Below, in pieces: positions 31,201 through 39,646 of a stretch of 64,000 nucleotides of DNA. Each line of letters begins with the position of its first letter. Position 1 is the stretch's first letter. Under the pieces are notes generated by a model that was not told the DNA's origin, ran no database searches, and was given only the letters and a program-made list of their open reading frames with translations. Source of the stretch: Trissonchulus latispiculum (Eukaryota > Nematoda > Enoplea > Enoplida > Ironidae). The stretch lies in NCBI GenBank assembly GCA_030248195.1, contig JASAND010028782.1, positions 1 through 64,000 of the forward strand. Reading direction: 5' to 3'. Both the position numbers and the translations under genes were made by a program.

Positions 31201-32346
31201 CAGTGGTTCGGTTCGATTCATATAGTTAAAACTTCGACGTTTCGGCTCTTTTCTAGGGCCACCTTGTGTCGACTGTATTTGTGGGCATCGTGTTTTAATG
31301 TGCCCCGCCTGGCCGCAATGCCAACATTCGATCCTACTGTTTTGAGCTTGTCTTTGAAAGTTGGATGACGAGTGTGGTCCTTGTGATGGCCCAGCTGAAT
31401 TTCTGAATTGTGTATTTCCACTAGGTCGGCCGAAACTCTGATTTTGCCGAATGGAATCTACCAACGTTTGCATCTGTTGGGTCAGATTGCCCATTTGAGA
31501 CTGTAGTGTAGTGACCTCTTGTTTCAGAGCCGCTGTTTCGTCACTACTGGTATTATGACGGACGGCGCTGTACATTTGGCGACTCTGTCTGTTATCATAC
31601 TGCTGACGCCGCGAGTATTGTTGTCGATTTTGTTGATGACGAGAGTCGTCGTATCTGTCATTTCTATTCTGTCGACCTGACTGTCGCTCGAAATGACGAT
31701 TGGGAGTGCTCCGAGGTGGTGGCCTATTCACCACCTCGTCGAGCCAAGGGGCATCTCCGTACATGAGATGTTGATGCGCTTCTTGCTCAACTGCTTCTGC
31801 TACAGCAGCCTCAAAATTTGTAGGCTTTGTCGTTATTACATACTGGCGAATGCGAGGTTTTAAGCCTTTCAGGAAATACCGTAATCTTAAAACCTCGGAT
31901 TCAGCAGGGGAAACTTCGGGAAACGCATCACGTACAAGTTTTTGAATGTCATATGCGTATTCAGAAACAGCTTCTTCCGTCTTTTGTTCCCTCAAAGTGA
32001 GTTTATCGACTGCCAAGTATTCAATTTTTGGAGAAGGGAATTTTTGCTCAAACTGTTGACATAATTCTGCATAATCATATCGGGTGTTTTGGTCAAGCCC
32101 TTCGTAAAATGTATCAGCTAGACTGTCAATCTCAAGCATACTAGGAAAAATTTCACATTTTCGTTGGTCACTAAAAATTCGGTTAGACTGAAAGTACCGA
32201 TTCAATTCTTTTAGAAAGTCTTTAAATTTTTCCTTTCTATAACCTCCAAACCGTCTAGGTGGTCCGCCTATGTAAGGCCCTCCGTATGTAGCCTGAGTGC
32301 TAGTCGGATCAGTCATAGTTGAGCTAGCTTGGTTTTGCATGCTCAT
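25219..32346 (-). CDS. Gag-Env-Pol polyprotein (2375 aa), env embedded between NC and protease
   Basis: Domains by residue: Gag capsid-like about 35-200; basic/Gln-rich linker; CCHC knuckle 341-354 (CWHCGQAGHIKTRC); Glu run 398-406; hydrophobic segment about 486-505; Env-like ectodomain 510-1062 with NXS/T sites, a furin-type site RREKR (641-645), a hydrophobic Gly-rich putative fusion peptide (646-670) and a heptad-like helix (672-745); membrane anchor 1064-1087 followed by a Cys/Arg tail; aspartic protease with DTGAS (1181-1185); RT about 1500-1700 with YIDD (1643-1646); RNase H about 1785-1905 with HTDAS and TDHAAL; integrase with H2001, H2008, C2035, C2038 zinc site, DD(35)E (D2070, D2130, E2166) and WVGPY. 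No stops. Env would be class I, F-like (insect errantivirus/baculovirus F type) by layout. Gag-env-pol in one frame is not the usual order. Translation through two membrane segments would place Gag and Pol on the cytosolic side only if the first segment acts as a signal peptide (inference). Confidence 0.92.
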   Translation of the reverse strand: MSMQNQASSTMTDPTSTQATYGGPYIGGPPRRFGGYRKEKFKDFLKELNRYFQSNRIFSDQRKCEIFPSMLEIDSLADTFYEGLDQNTRYDYAELCQQFEQKFPSPKIEYLAVDKLTLREQKTEEAVSEYAYDIQKLVRDAFPEVSPAESEVLRLRYFLKGLKPRIRQYVITTKPTNFEAAVAEAVEQEAHQHLMYGDAPWLDEVVNRPPPRSTPNRHFERQSGRQNRNDRYDDSRHQQNRQQYSRRQQYDNRQSRQMYSAVRHNTSSDETAALKQEVTTLQSQMGNLTQQMQTLVDSIRQNQSFGRPSGNTQFRNSAGPSQGPHSSSNFQRQAQNSRIECWHCGQAGHIKTRCPQIQSTQGGPRKEPKRRSFNYMNRTEPLTFEYDTGLERYEERQEEEEEEEEEGVDAQVKTLYPTVHVTGIQRSPAICKLVAHNKELVERSTNTQLAMNNAETQWEEPSIALEGHSGPHLRPHWQIRHRIRAASFIQAVLFLPLIVFCLLPTTGGSLAGELGKFTTQVHTGYGVAMEPAGLALTPRNVEYLPIVIHAELPDIEKDYDDYVEWAKGSRNTNNTCSGRLNLHKRLQAVISDLAIAYEGVLDTDFYAKLLNQVCKQAEGFCTQTDQPTPDIAPNQEKGSPRREKRFLGALIAGVLGLTGTGLGLANSIYLGKVGSKLDALQDAMSLMKTDASLRDQTLNRLTAANEQLYIFTHHSIKQIQDKINQIACTQTQIVQEIDLMISSLAMKETITRMVDGAMLAATEGRLAPDLIDVTTLKRLLRNNVNLHGSLFYQEPALLYQFAKTYPVKLEIHRLLFSFLLEIPIVLNEDVKPVFKIHNVGWHNKTTKLQYALDLPEMVMLGNIPMGDDSYHHLVLPISNEHCISHPGLWLCHPHSIPLAWSQEQSCISALFNSPQTGEKYCEPRHRLATSSRSTQIRSTTAGVLIRTNESHVLVTRSSTIAHQNVGNKISVPSHGVLWFSHVDYTLLTVGSFVYYNSLKVVQQVRVKLLDLKPHWPNVTSPFAVDFTPLELAQRQNSEARKLIREVADHSGLYPFFGLSSRVSFLGLYVTVVFVILVIVCIILCLCCRRCRRHRQRSPPTVRYRPNTESIALESRGRRRSDSESPSDNRRRSSSMFPPRRRQSPRTSQPEGSRPMLFSLDPFSALVIWICIRDIHIPALVDTGASITMISSSLRRRLLANEEYLKLSPHEVPRIDSATGHTLELDGLLQVPFQIGSKVIGHPAYVADKVPHECVLGMDFLSEAGSLFVDPISEQISVGGEPVSAVNTGSRFSPTEIKASSSWIIPPRSEICVMCRLPGNLGKQAQKQDLLFEPNLDTHKRFKFRTARTLTRVHLGDSIPIRAINTTNAPVRIYRHTRLGWLEPAKGYEVSALSGSRKESSGLVASVGQTDNQVEGNPTLSPKEAERKKLRDKSIAELSFDGSDLAESQKQAIRNLLCKHVQVVAADDYDLGRTNLLQHKIDTQGHAPIKQRVRRVPLVQQENVEHIVQDLLDADIIRPSHSPWASPYILVEKKGTTKKRVCIDFRKVNMITKKDVYPLPNIGEIFDKVGKVKPKYFTTMDLNSGFWQVPMAEEDKEKTAFVTHNGLYEFVVMPMGLCNSPATFQRLMDLVFAGLPWECCLVYIDDIIIFSATFEEHLVHLEKVLVRLTAAKLKIKLRKCQFCLPAIPFLGHILSSNGVQADPQKVEKVQAARQPTDVSEVRQFLGLAGYYRRFVKDYAMIAKPLHNLTKSSVKFQWTEECASAFAQLKKSLVSAPILAHPDLAIPFILHTDASRIGLGAVLSQKHADGKEHPVEYASRLLQKSEQKLTVTELECLAVVWSIKKFRHYLYGLQFKVVTDHAALKWLQTKTDLPPKLLAWAIALQEHTFEIIHKPGRLHGNADAMSRPPIVATLTRTTNLVPSAEWRTGQATDSFLSSMKAFLDQKILPDDTELSKRVVTEAPQCTVEFGIVYHLPKSPKLVGVRKQIYVPESLKEKALVLCHDDSLAGHSGLEKTYGRLTQDFYWPNMYTDAKSWCQKCQVCSAYRPVVPKARSPLFPIEVREPFYMVGVDVAGPYRTSTSGNRFLLVFTDYFTKWVEAFAIPNQEAETVASHFVHHIICRHGSPQVLLSDRGTNFLSQIVAEVCHLFDVTKIATTAYHPQCNGLTERYNKTLLQMMAKYTDDHSHWEQYLPFCLFAIRSSVQSSTGYSPYFLLHGRFPRLPQHLSLKLSDDSFSRVSDFAGALVYRLRSAWETAKANIENAQASYTHHYNKRIREFSYQEGDLVYLKRMTRPPGNKISKFCPKWVGPYLVVKVRKPNLELQHPEHPLDAPQIVHKDRVKPYHGPLLPPIESDDNASETASTLENEFVDSDASEEV

Positions 32347-33114
32347 TTCAAAGCTGACGTGAAGAATGCGAAATATTCAAGACTGAATACAATTTTTAGG
32401 AGGAATTTTACAATATTAGCCAGTCAGTATACTAATTTTAGAATATTCACAAAAATCTGTTTTAAAATCGCTTTGCCCCACGGAGGTAGTAAAAAGTATG
32501 CTAGAATCAGATTACTGGAAATTAATAAAATAAAAAGTAGATAGCATTTAAGACAAATGTTCATATTGTAGGTACGTTACAAATATACCTTAAGTAGCCA
32601 CAAATACAGTATCAAAAGGTTGGATAAGCGGAAGCAGCAGTCCAGAAATCATAGGTAAAGCCTGAGAATCACGGAAATCGTAGGTTTTGAATAGACACGG
32701 ACGAAGCGGCAAATTCTCAGTTTTCAACGGATCACTTGGCAGAATTCTCCACGCGTTTCCAGTAACGGAACAAGCCTTCTGGTAGGACTAAGTTTCGGAA
32801 AAATGTCAAGTTAAGTCGGTATTCGGAATTACTGCAGTGATTGGGAAACATTCATAATTGTCCAACAAGTGAAATGCACGTAGATCTGGCAAAGAAAAGG
32901 TGAATAGAAAAGTCTTAAAACGTTATGTTCAGAAAACGCCTGGATTGTACAATCGGACTCAGTTGATCCAACACATGTGCATAAAATTGCTCAGAAGAGG
33001 AAATGATGCAAGAGTTTAACAGGATTGATCAACGCAAGTGAACAGGTGAGGACAGTCACAAAGTCAAATGTCAGGGTCTAGACAGTGGGATCCCACCGCG
33101 ACTGCCACCAGAAT
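32347..33114 (-). other. Untranslated leader of the LTR element
   Basis: 768 bp between the 5' LTR and the gag start, with no ORF of note. It presumably holds the packaging signal; none can be shown from sequence. Its first bases hold the primer binding site. Confidence 0.6.
33085..33110 (-). promoter_or_regulatory. Primer binding site, tRNA-Leu-like
   Basis: Four bases after the 5' LTR the minus strand reads TGGTGGCAG, then three bases TCG, then CGGTGGGAT. From memory, animal tRNA-Leu (AAG/UAG) 3' ends would give TGGTGGCAGCGGTGGGATT, so the match is nine bases, a short insertion, then about nine more reaching into the T-arm. The primer identity is an inference. Confidence 0.55.
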
Positions 33115-33585
33115 TGTAAGCGTGCCGACTCGCCTAAACGAACGTCAGTAAGTACTTCTGTACGCTCCTAACACAAAGGAATGCACTTTATTATAGACCA
33201 CGATTCAAAGCAGCAACAAAATCCTTCTTTGGCATTAGCACACACAAACCATTAGCGACCTTCTCTCACGAGTCCTATTTCCAGACTGACTACTATTTTC
33301 CAGACGCTACAAAGCCTCCTCAGAACTAATTTTGTTTACTTCCTCTCCTCCGATATTAATCACCCCTCTCTGGTCACTCATGGCCATCTGCCATCCAGTA
33401 CTCGACTCTCCCCTATAATTAGATTCTATCCCCTAAAACCTTTCAAATAGCCTTCTGCTAAAAGCTTCCCAATTTAAATGTTGTCTGTCCCACAAGCCAT
33501 TGAAATGACCTTCAGCAAGAAGGTTGCCAATGTAACATTAATTTAAAAGGAAAATGGGGGGGGGGGATAAAGACCAAACCTTACA
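33115..33585 (-). repeat. 5' LTR
   Basis: 471 bp, same as 22941-23411 as far as can be read. It contains the promoter for the element by position, with no specific box assigned. Confidence 0.95.
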
Positions 33586-33589
33586 TAAT

Positions 33590-34703
33590 TCAACCATTTG
33601 ATTTTTGTTTAATTGTCTAAGGTGTAAATGTTGGCTTTATTAATTTTTTGTTTATGTTTCAGAATACGGATAAAAACCGGCCGGATGACAAAAACAGAGA
33701 AGTTTAATTTTTAGCATTCTAATTTCAAAGGAAATGGTTAATTTTTTCTTCGAAAACATCCTTTTACAGTGCTTTTGCAACCCAAAGTAGTCTCTCAAAT
33801 CGGTCTGGAATTGATAAATAATTGCAGACAAATTGCTTCACAAAACTGATTAATACATAAAATCGTTCCATAATTAGTGCAAACATTTATTCAAAGGCTC
33901 CAAAAATGACAATTTCTGAAGACTTAATGAAAACCGAAACTGGTGTATTCTTCATAAAAACGAAGGAGTAATCTAGTAGTGGATGCGATCGAAGACTAAA
34001 ACTTAAGAAACCAGTACTTCAAATGCGAAAATCTCATCTGTTTGGCTGTATATGTGCATTTGGAATCGTAGTAATTACGTAACTGTTGTTTTGGTTATTA
34101 TAATCATTTGCAGTGTTTAATTTCTGTTTTAGAAAAGGAAATCAAGGAAGCCAACTCGACAAATGAAACGAAAACGTAAGAGGCAGAAGCCAAAAGCTGG
34201 ACTAGAAAATCGTCAAAACGCGGAAAGGAGAAAGTTTGGTGAAAAGGATAGGTGGTTCGAATCCCCGCTGAAAATTAATTTTTCTTTGCTTTACAGAAGT
34301 GTTGTTTTGGCTGATCTGATTTTCTTTTCTGGTTTTCTTGTTCTAGATTTAGTAATTGGTATTAATTTTGACGGTAAAAGTGTTTGTTAATCTGCTTTTT
34401 CTTTCTTTTCAGCTCGCAATTTATAAAGAAGATTAAAGACCTAAGAAGATTCTAAAAATTAAAAATATCTGAAACTAGTGATTAAACTGAATAAGATATA
34501 TATTTTATGCTTTGCTTTATTGTTCACTGTTGCTTGTTAAATGTTTTTTTGTCAGGATTTGTATGCATTTGCTATTTAGCTGTATTACTGGTTCTGTTAG
34601 TGCAAATAATATTTGTGCAGTTCATTGCCAAATTGTTCATTTACTTTTCGTTGTCTGTTTTTATTACAGTATGAAGTAGAGAATGTAACAATAAACAAAG
34701 ACC
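33590..34703 (+). other. LINE copy 1 3' tail, distal part
   Basis: Non-coding continuation of the LINE tail after the LTR element. A B-box-like word (GGTTCGAATCC) occurs near 34255, without a full tRNA. The last 20 bases, ending ATAAACAAAGACC, match the ends of LINE copies A (38158, inverted) and B (45123). Confidence 0.65.
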
Positions 34704-34756
34704 TAGGATTTGCGGCTCTCACCCGCACGGCCCGGGTTCGATTCCCGGCACGGGAA
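34704..34756 (+). pseudogene. tRNA-Glu (CUC) 3' part, split by the LINE insertion
   Basis: Begins TAGGATTTGCGG at the D-arm, then has an intact anticodon arm (CTC), T-arm and 3' acceptor strand. The first 19-20 bases are replaced by the LINE 3' end. The B box remains but the A box is broken, so it should not be expressed. Confidence 0.9.
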
Positions 34757-34928
34757 GCAGACATTTTGTGCAAGACTGAGCGACACGCACACGGAAGTAA
34801 CTGTGACTTTTATTTCTGAGAGAACAGAAACGCAGAAGCAGGAGATCCCATCACAACCTCAGCATAGCGAACAGATCATTAGCCTAAACTCGGCAGCGAA
34901 TGAGAAGAAGCGCATCATTGCAAAATAT

Positions 34929-35000
34929 TTCCCGTGCCGGGAATCGAACCCGGGCCGTGCGGGTGAAAGCCGCAAATCCTAGCCACTAGACCACACGGGA
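34929..35000 (-). tRNA. tRNA-Glu (UUC), intact
   Basis: A 72-nt cloverleaf on minus with perfect acceptor (TCCCGTG/CACGGGA), anticodon TTC, standard B box and a TTTT terminator about 6 nt past the 3' end. The best UUC copy in the window. Confidence 0.92.
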
Positions 35001-37860
35001 CTTATTGCATTGATTTTGTTCCGAAAAAGCTTTCGCATTTAGCGCGAAAGATTATTGTCTCCTGCGGCGCTCGTCCTTCTGTCTTTCCAGCATCTTACTT
35101 CCACACAATAAAGTATTGATGCTCCGTTATTTGTAAGGTTTCTGGCACAGCGTTTACTTATGTATACAAAGAATTGATAAACATTTGAAAAACCATTTCG
35201 CTGTGTTCAAAAAGGAAGGAATGCTGAAGATCGGAAGCCAAATAATTACCTGTTTCCTGGAGCATGGGTCAACAGTGGCAGTTTGTGAGCGTTTGTTCTA
35301 CCAATGCGGCGCTGGGAATTCCAAGTACGGTGATTGCATTTATCACAAATGACTGCCTGGCTGGATCATAGTCGTTCTTGCACTAAAATATGTCACTTGT
35401 AATAGATAGTTTTCTTGTAATCTTTTGGCGATCCAATTGTCCGGTTACGCCCCTGTGAACCTAAACTTGCCAGTTTGATTCCAATTTGAATATATTGCCA
35501 TGCTTTTGATAACAAATAAGGGGCTCTGCTGAGGGTAAAAATGAGTGAAATCTGTGTCTATCGATTTTGGACCAAGTGACACTTTATAAAGCAATTAAAG
35601 TATCTTTATGGCTTCTTAAATATAATCACGTCTTGCTTCATCAAGCGTTTTTTAAACTGACAGTATACAATTTTAAAAATTAGGTTACCGAAATGAAATT
35701 GAGTCGCGATCCCGGTGAGTCAAAACGTTTAAAAGCCCAGTCGAAATGCTTTAAACAAAATGCAAAATATTACGAGTCAGTACAAATATTACCGGCCTCG
35801 CTGTTTTCAACTATACTTGACAACACTACTACCTTTTCTGGGATCATCTAACTTGCATATTGAGCGTTCACAAATCGAAAATCGGAACCGAGGGGGAACG
35901 AAGCGAAAGAATTTGAGAAATTGGACAACCAAAGCCCCCCAATGAAAATTGGCATAAAAGTTAGTTTTTGTAAAACAAAATAAAAGTGGTAGCCTTACCT
36001 CCCACGACTAAAATGGTAACACCATGTAGAATGAGAGTTTCAGGCTAGCTTCCGCCCTCACACCCCCCATTGAAAAAAGACAGACTGACTAAGTCTGTGT
36101 GTTAAACATAGGCACTACGATTCAAGCTCATCTGTTATTACACGCAGTTTAGGGTTCACCCATTACAAAGATTCCGCCTCCGGCGGAATAAAAACATTGA
36201 AGGTCGGAACTGAAATGGGTCAACAGTGGCAGTTTGTGAGCGTTTGTTCTACCAATGCGGCGCTGGGAATTCCAAGTACTGTAGGTGTAAAGTTTTGGCC
36301 CCAAGGACTAGATAATTGGGCGACCAAACCACTTTACTGGGGTGCTGTGCGCTGAAGGCCGGATACGCAACCTGGACTGGAGATAGTTCCAGGCCAACCT
36401 CGACAAGCCTCGCCAATTAGTACCCCAGAAAGTCCGTGAAACTTAAGCTCAACCCCACTAAATTACCACAATTCTAGACCTTATGTACCCTACCTACCGA
36501 ACTAACAAATCTAAACCTAGCTAAAATACTATAGGCCAAGTGGCCGTATTATAAAATTTAATATAAAAGTGGAGGGGGGAATACAATAGAATTGGTCACA
36601 GATTTACTGAATACAGGAATTTTCCAATGGCCAGTGAGTTACAGTAATAGCAGAAAGCAGATCATAACATAAATTACCAATATAGAAATACTTGAGAGCC
36701 CCGACCAATATTTGGAACCCCCGTCTGACCTATCACCAGATCAGAGGTTACTCTCCAAACCCGGATTTCAAGAACGCTCGGGAGCCCCTGATTCAGGAAA
36801 TACACAGAATATAGCATAACCTTTAAGCCGGGACCACTTTAAAAAAACCGACCGACCAAGTCAAGCGGGAAAGTAAGATTGCCTGGGCTTTTTGAAAGTA
36901 ATGAGAGAATATGCAATCACGCGATCACACGTGACTTGCCCAGACAATCAAATTTGAATAGACTTTTGAGAGAATTTCGAAACCAAACTAGACAAATTGC
37001 TGATCTATCTTTGCAAAACACATACAATTACATTATTTCCAACACAAATTATAAACTATCGGGGCAATTTTGACAAAAACAAGATACATAAGTTTGGATT
37101 AATTTTGAATGAAGAATCTTTAGCCAAGTAATTACCTGTTTGCTGGAGCATGGGTCAACAGTGGCAGTTTGTGAGCGTTTGTTCTACCAATGTGGCGCTG
37201 GGAATTCCAATACTGTAGGGGCAAACCTGAATCAAAAAAGTTTTTGTAAAAACTACGACTGATTTGTCCAGAGATTGTGGAGAATTTAATTGCTAATTTA
37301 ATTAATTTAATCTTGTTGTTTTGACTTTGTTACAATAGACTGGAGACGAATAATGTAAGTATAAGTATCCAGTAAAATATGTAAAAACTATGTATTTCAA
37401 ATTTCCGAAAGTTGAACCACAGTTGTGTCAACAAATAAATTGATTGGAGTCAAATAGTTCATGACAAATGAAATTTCCTGCATGTGTCTAATGAAGGTCA
37501 GACACTTCGCGAAGTGTCTAGACACATTGCAGAAAAACACCACTCTGACAAAATTTTCGCAATGTGTCTAGGCACTTTGCGAAGTGTCTAAAATGACTAG
37601 ACACTTCTAGAAGTGTCTAACTTTGCTATCTGTCTACCACATATACAAAGAATTGATAAACATTTGAAAAACCATTTCTGTGTGTTCAAAAAGGAAGGAA
37701 TGCTGAAGATCGGAAGCCAAGTAATTACCTGTTTGCTGGCGCATGGGTCAACAGTGGCAGTTTGTGAGCGTTTGTTCTACGAATGCGGCGCTGGGTGAAG
37801 TTAAGCGTAGCCGTACATATGATTATTAAATTAAGGAAGACTGGATCTTATGTATACTAC
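35001..37860. repeat. Broken tRNA-Glu array segments and insertions
   Basis: Array pieces at about 35001-35335, 36190-36285, 37123-37229 and 37618-37860 are separated by unrelated non-coding DNA. 35336-36189 ends in a hairpin (ATTCCGCC/GGCGGAAT, 36171-36189). 36286-37122 starts like the LTR at 18220. 37230-37617 ends in several GACACTTC palindromes. The cut points in the unit differ at the two sides of 36286-37122, so rearrangement accompanied the insertions. No genes. Confidence 0.6.
36286..37122. mobile_element. Diverged LTR-like sequence (possible solo LTR)
   Basis: Starts TGTAAAGTT and shares, in order, ACCAAAC...TTTAC, CTGTGC, AACCTGGA, GGAGAT, TAGTTCCAG and CCTCGCCAA with the LTR at 18220-18385. 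No internal region follows. The right boundary and target duplication could not be fixed. Confidence 0.5.
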
Positions 37861-37932
37861 TCCCGGGTGGTCTAGTGGTTAGGATTTGCGGCTCTCACCC
37901 GCACGGCCCGGGTCCGATTCCCGGCACGGGAA
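37861..37932 (+). tRNA. tRNA-Glu (CUC), lightly decayed
   Basis: 72 nt, anticodon CTC. Two changes: acceptor TCCCGGG against CACGGGA, and GGGTCCG in the T-loop/B box. Function doubtful. Confidence 0.7.
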
Positions 37933-38104
37933 GCAGACATTTTGTGCAAGACTGAGCGACACGCACACGGAAGTAACTGTGACTTTTATGTCTGAGAGAA
38001 CAGAAACGCAGAAGCAGGAGATCCCATCACAACCTCAGCATAGCGAACAGATCATTAGCCTAAACTCAGCAGCAAATGGGCAGAAGCGGACCATTGCAAA
38101 ATAT

Positions 38105-38157
38105 TTCCCGTGCCGGGAATCGAAGCCGGGCCGTGCGGGTGAAAGCCGCAAATCCTA
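38105..38157 (-). pseudogene. tRNA-Glu (UUC) 3' part, split by LINE copy A
   Basis: On minus it begins TAGGATTTGCGG, directly after the LINE end ACAAAGACC, exactly as at 34703/34704 on the other strand. The 5' 19-20 bases are missing. Confidence 0.9.
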
Positions 38158-39160
38158 GGTCTTTGTTTATTGTTACATCTAGTTTACAGCATACAGTTTA
38201 CGACAATCAAAATCACATTTTAAGGTTTCTTGGGGTTTTAAAAATGTCTTTATTGAAATTCTGTCGAAAGTTCTATTTTTCTGATAATCGGAGTGGAATC
38301 TTCCAGGGCATAGCAATTCTACAACAGTCACTGAAACAAAAACAGATTCATAAACACCTTACAAGTAATGTTTTAATAGTAAACAGCAAAGACAGTCTAT
38401 CGGATTCCTCTTTCTTATTTGATTTAGCTACTTTCAAAATTCTGCCTTACAAGAGATTCGTTCCTGTACTTTCTGGGCTCATGTGATGCTATTTTTGTTG
38501 CCTCTTTTAATTACTGCCGAAGATTTAGAAATAGGCTTTTGCTTGCAAAAATCCTGTTTCTAGAAAAGGAGAACTGGAAATGGATTCTGCTTTTGTTGCC
38601 AACGCTGAATATTTACTGTGGCTGTGCCAAATTCTTTTGATTCTGGACCAGCAAGGACTAATTTATGCAAATTAAAGGGTATTTGGAATAGCCATTACCT
38701 AATCGAAACTGATACGATTGACTGTCTATGTAGCAGCAATAACGCAAACCATTACATGCAGTACTGTGTACGCCGCTCAATATCGCATTCCGGATTAAAT
38801 TTAAGTTAAAGTCCAGAAATTTCAACTTCTTATTAAAAAGAGTTAATTAGATGTTTTGTATAGTAAAATGCCCTTATTTTTCGTTTTATCCAATGATTTT
38901 TCGTTTCTTAAACATCCTTTCTAAACCATAAAAAGCGAATCCCAAACAACCATGCTCTACTTCAACTGCCATTAGCGCTACTCAACTGATCAGTTTTACA
39001 AGAACAAGAAACCTTCTTACTATTTACCTCCAATACAGAAAAGTTACAAAATGTTAAAGAACCAATTTCAGAGAAACTTCGGCCAGTTATGTATGACCGA
39101 TTTAAGAATTCTGTTTGAGAATGTTTTGAATTTACAATTTGATTTTCGAAAAGAAAAATT

Positions 39161-39233
39161 TTCACTGAGTGGGGATCGAACCCAAAACCTTCAGTTTAAA
39201 AGCGAGGCGAACTTGCCAACTGCGCCATCGGAA
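39161..39233 (-). tRNA. tRNA-like module in LINE A tail (Lys-UUU-like)
   Basis: Good D-arm and B box and a TTT anticodon loop, but the anticodon stem is imperfect. Counterpart of 43935-44006. Probably part of the LINE 3' structure, not a host tRNA. Confidence 0.5.
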
Positions 39234-39481
39234 CTGTTAGAAAGCCTGCTTCAAGTTTTGCCTTGGAAGTCAAACCGCTGCCTCTTCTAAGTGTGGGACT
39301 GAAACGCCCGTGTGGTTTGGCTTTGTGCCAACCACTCCAGGCTTCGACTTTGTGTTACACCTTTCTTAGCATAAAACCTGTCTCAACCGGAAATCACTTG
39401 TCTGACTTATTTATCTCTGAAAGACCAGTATTGCGTGCGTGGGTGACTGCTGGCTGATTTTTTGTTTTCAGCCAGCAGTCA

Positions 39482-39646
39482 CAAGTATACTTTAAGCACA
39501 CCTTAGCGTGCATTCACTGATTTATACGCACGCCGTGTGGGAAGCTCCGAGTGTGGGGCACGAGTGCCACGCACGAGGGCTTCCCATACGACGTACGCAG
39601 TAGAAATCAGTGAACAACGCTAAGGTGTGTTGTAAAGTACTTATAC
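39482..39646. repeat. Small foldback (MITE-like) and neighbouring hairpins
   Basis: Arms CACACCTTAGCG, TTCACTGATTT and GTGGGAAGC at left are repeated inverted at right (GCTTCCC, AAATCAGTGAA, CGCTAAGGTGTG). Nearby are further perfect stems: GTGACTGCTGGCTG with its inverse at 39440-39480, TGCTGTAGCAT/ATGCTACAGCA at about 39820-39855, and GTGCGTATAACT/AGTTATACGCAC at about 39890-39915. Confidence 0.6.

Larger units (their letters stand above)
22941..33585 (-). mobile_element. Intact Ty3/Gypsy-like LTR retroelement: gag-env-pol in one ORF plus NADAR-SGNH ORF
   Basis: 10,645 bp with 471-bp LTRs that look identical at both ends (even the 11-G run matches) and TSD TAAT (22937-22940 and 33586-33589), inserted in the LINE 3' tail. 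On the minus strand: 5' LTR (33585-33115), PBS and leader, a 2375-codon ORF (32346-25219), a second ORF of 366 codons (25050-23950), a non-coding stretch (23949-23423), a polypurine tract and the 3' LTR (23411-22941). Both ORFs are open, so this copy is recent and could be active. Env-bearing Ty3/Gypsy elements normally carry env after pol; here env lies between gag and protease. Confidence 0.93.
10297..34703 (+). mobile_element. LINE copy 1: Tx1/L1-like non-LTR retrotransposon with four nested insertions
   Basis: Order: ORF1 (CCHC plus NADAR), ORF2 (EEP endonuclease, RT, zinc knuckle), and a long 3' tail. Nested are a hAT-like MITE (13967-14927), a deleted LTR element (15789-19429), a second MITE (21346-22820) and an LTR retroelement (22941-33585), each with a target duplication. 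Removing them leaves about 7.7 kb. The 5' junction lies inside array sequence near 10297, so the copy may be 5' truncated. The 3' end, ACAAAGACC, abuts the D-arm of tRNA-Glu at 34704. Continuity of the tail across the insertions is supported by shared words with LINE copy B, such as 'tttctctaaaattg' before 22941. Several frameshifts make this copy inactive. Confidence 0.85.
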
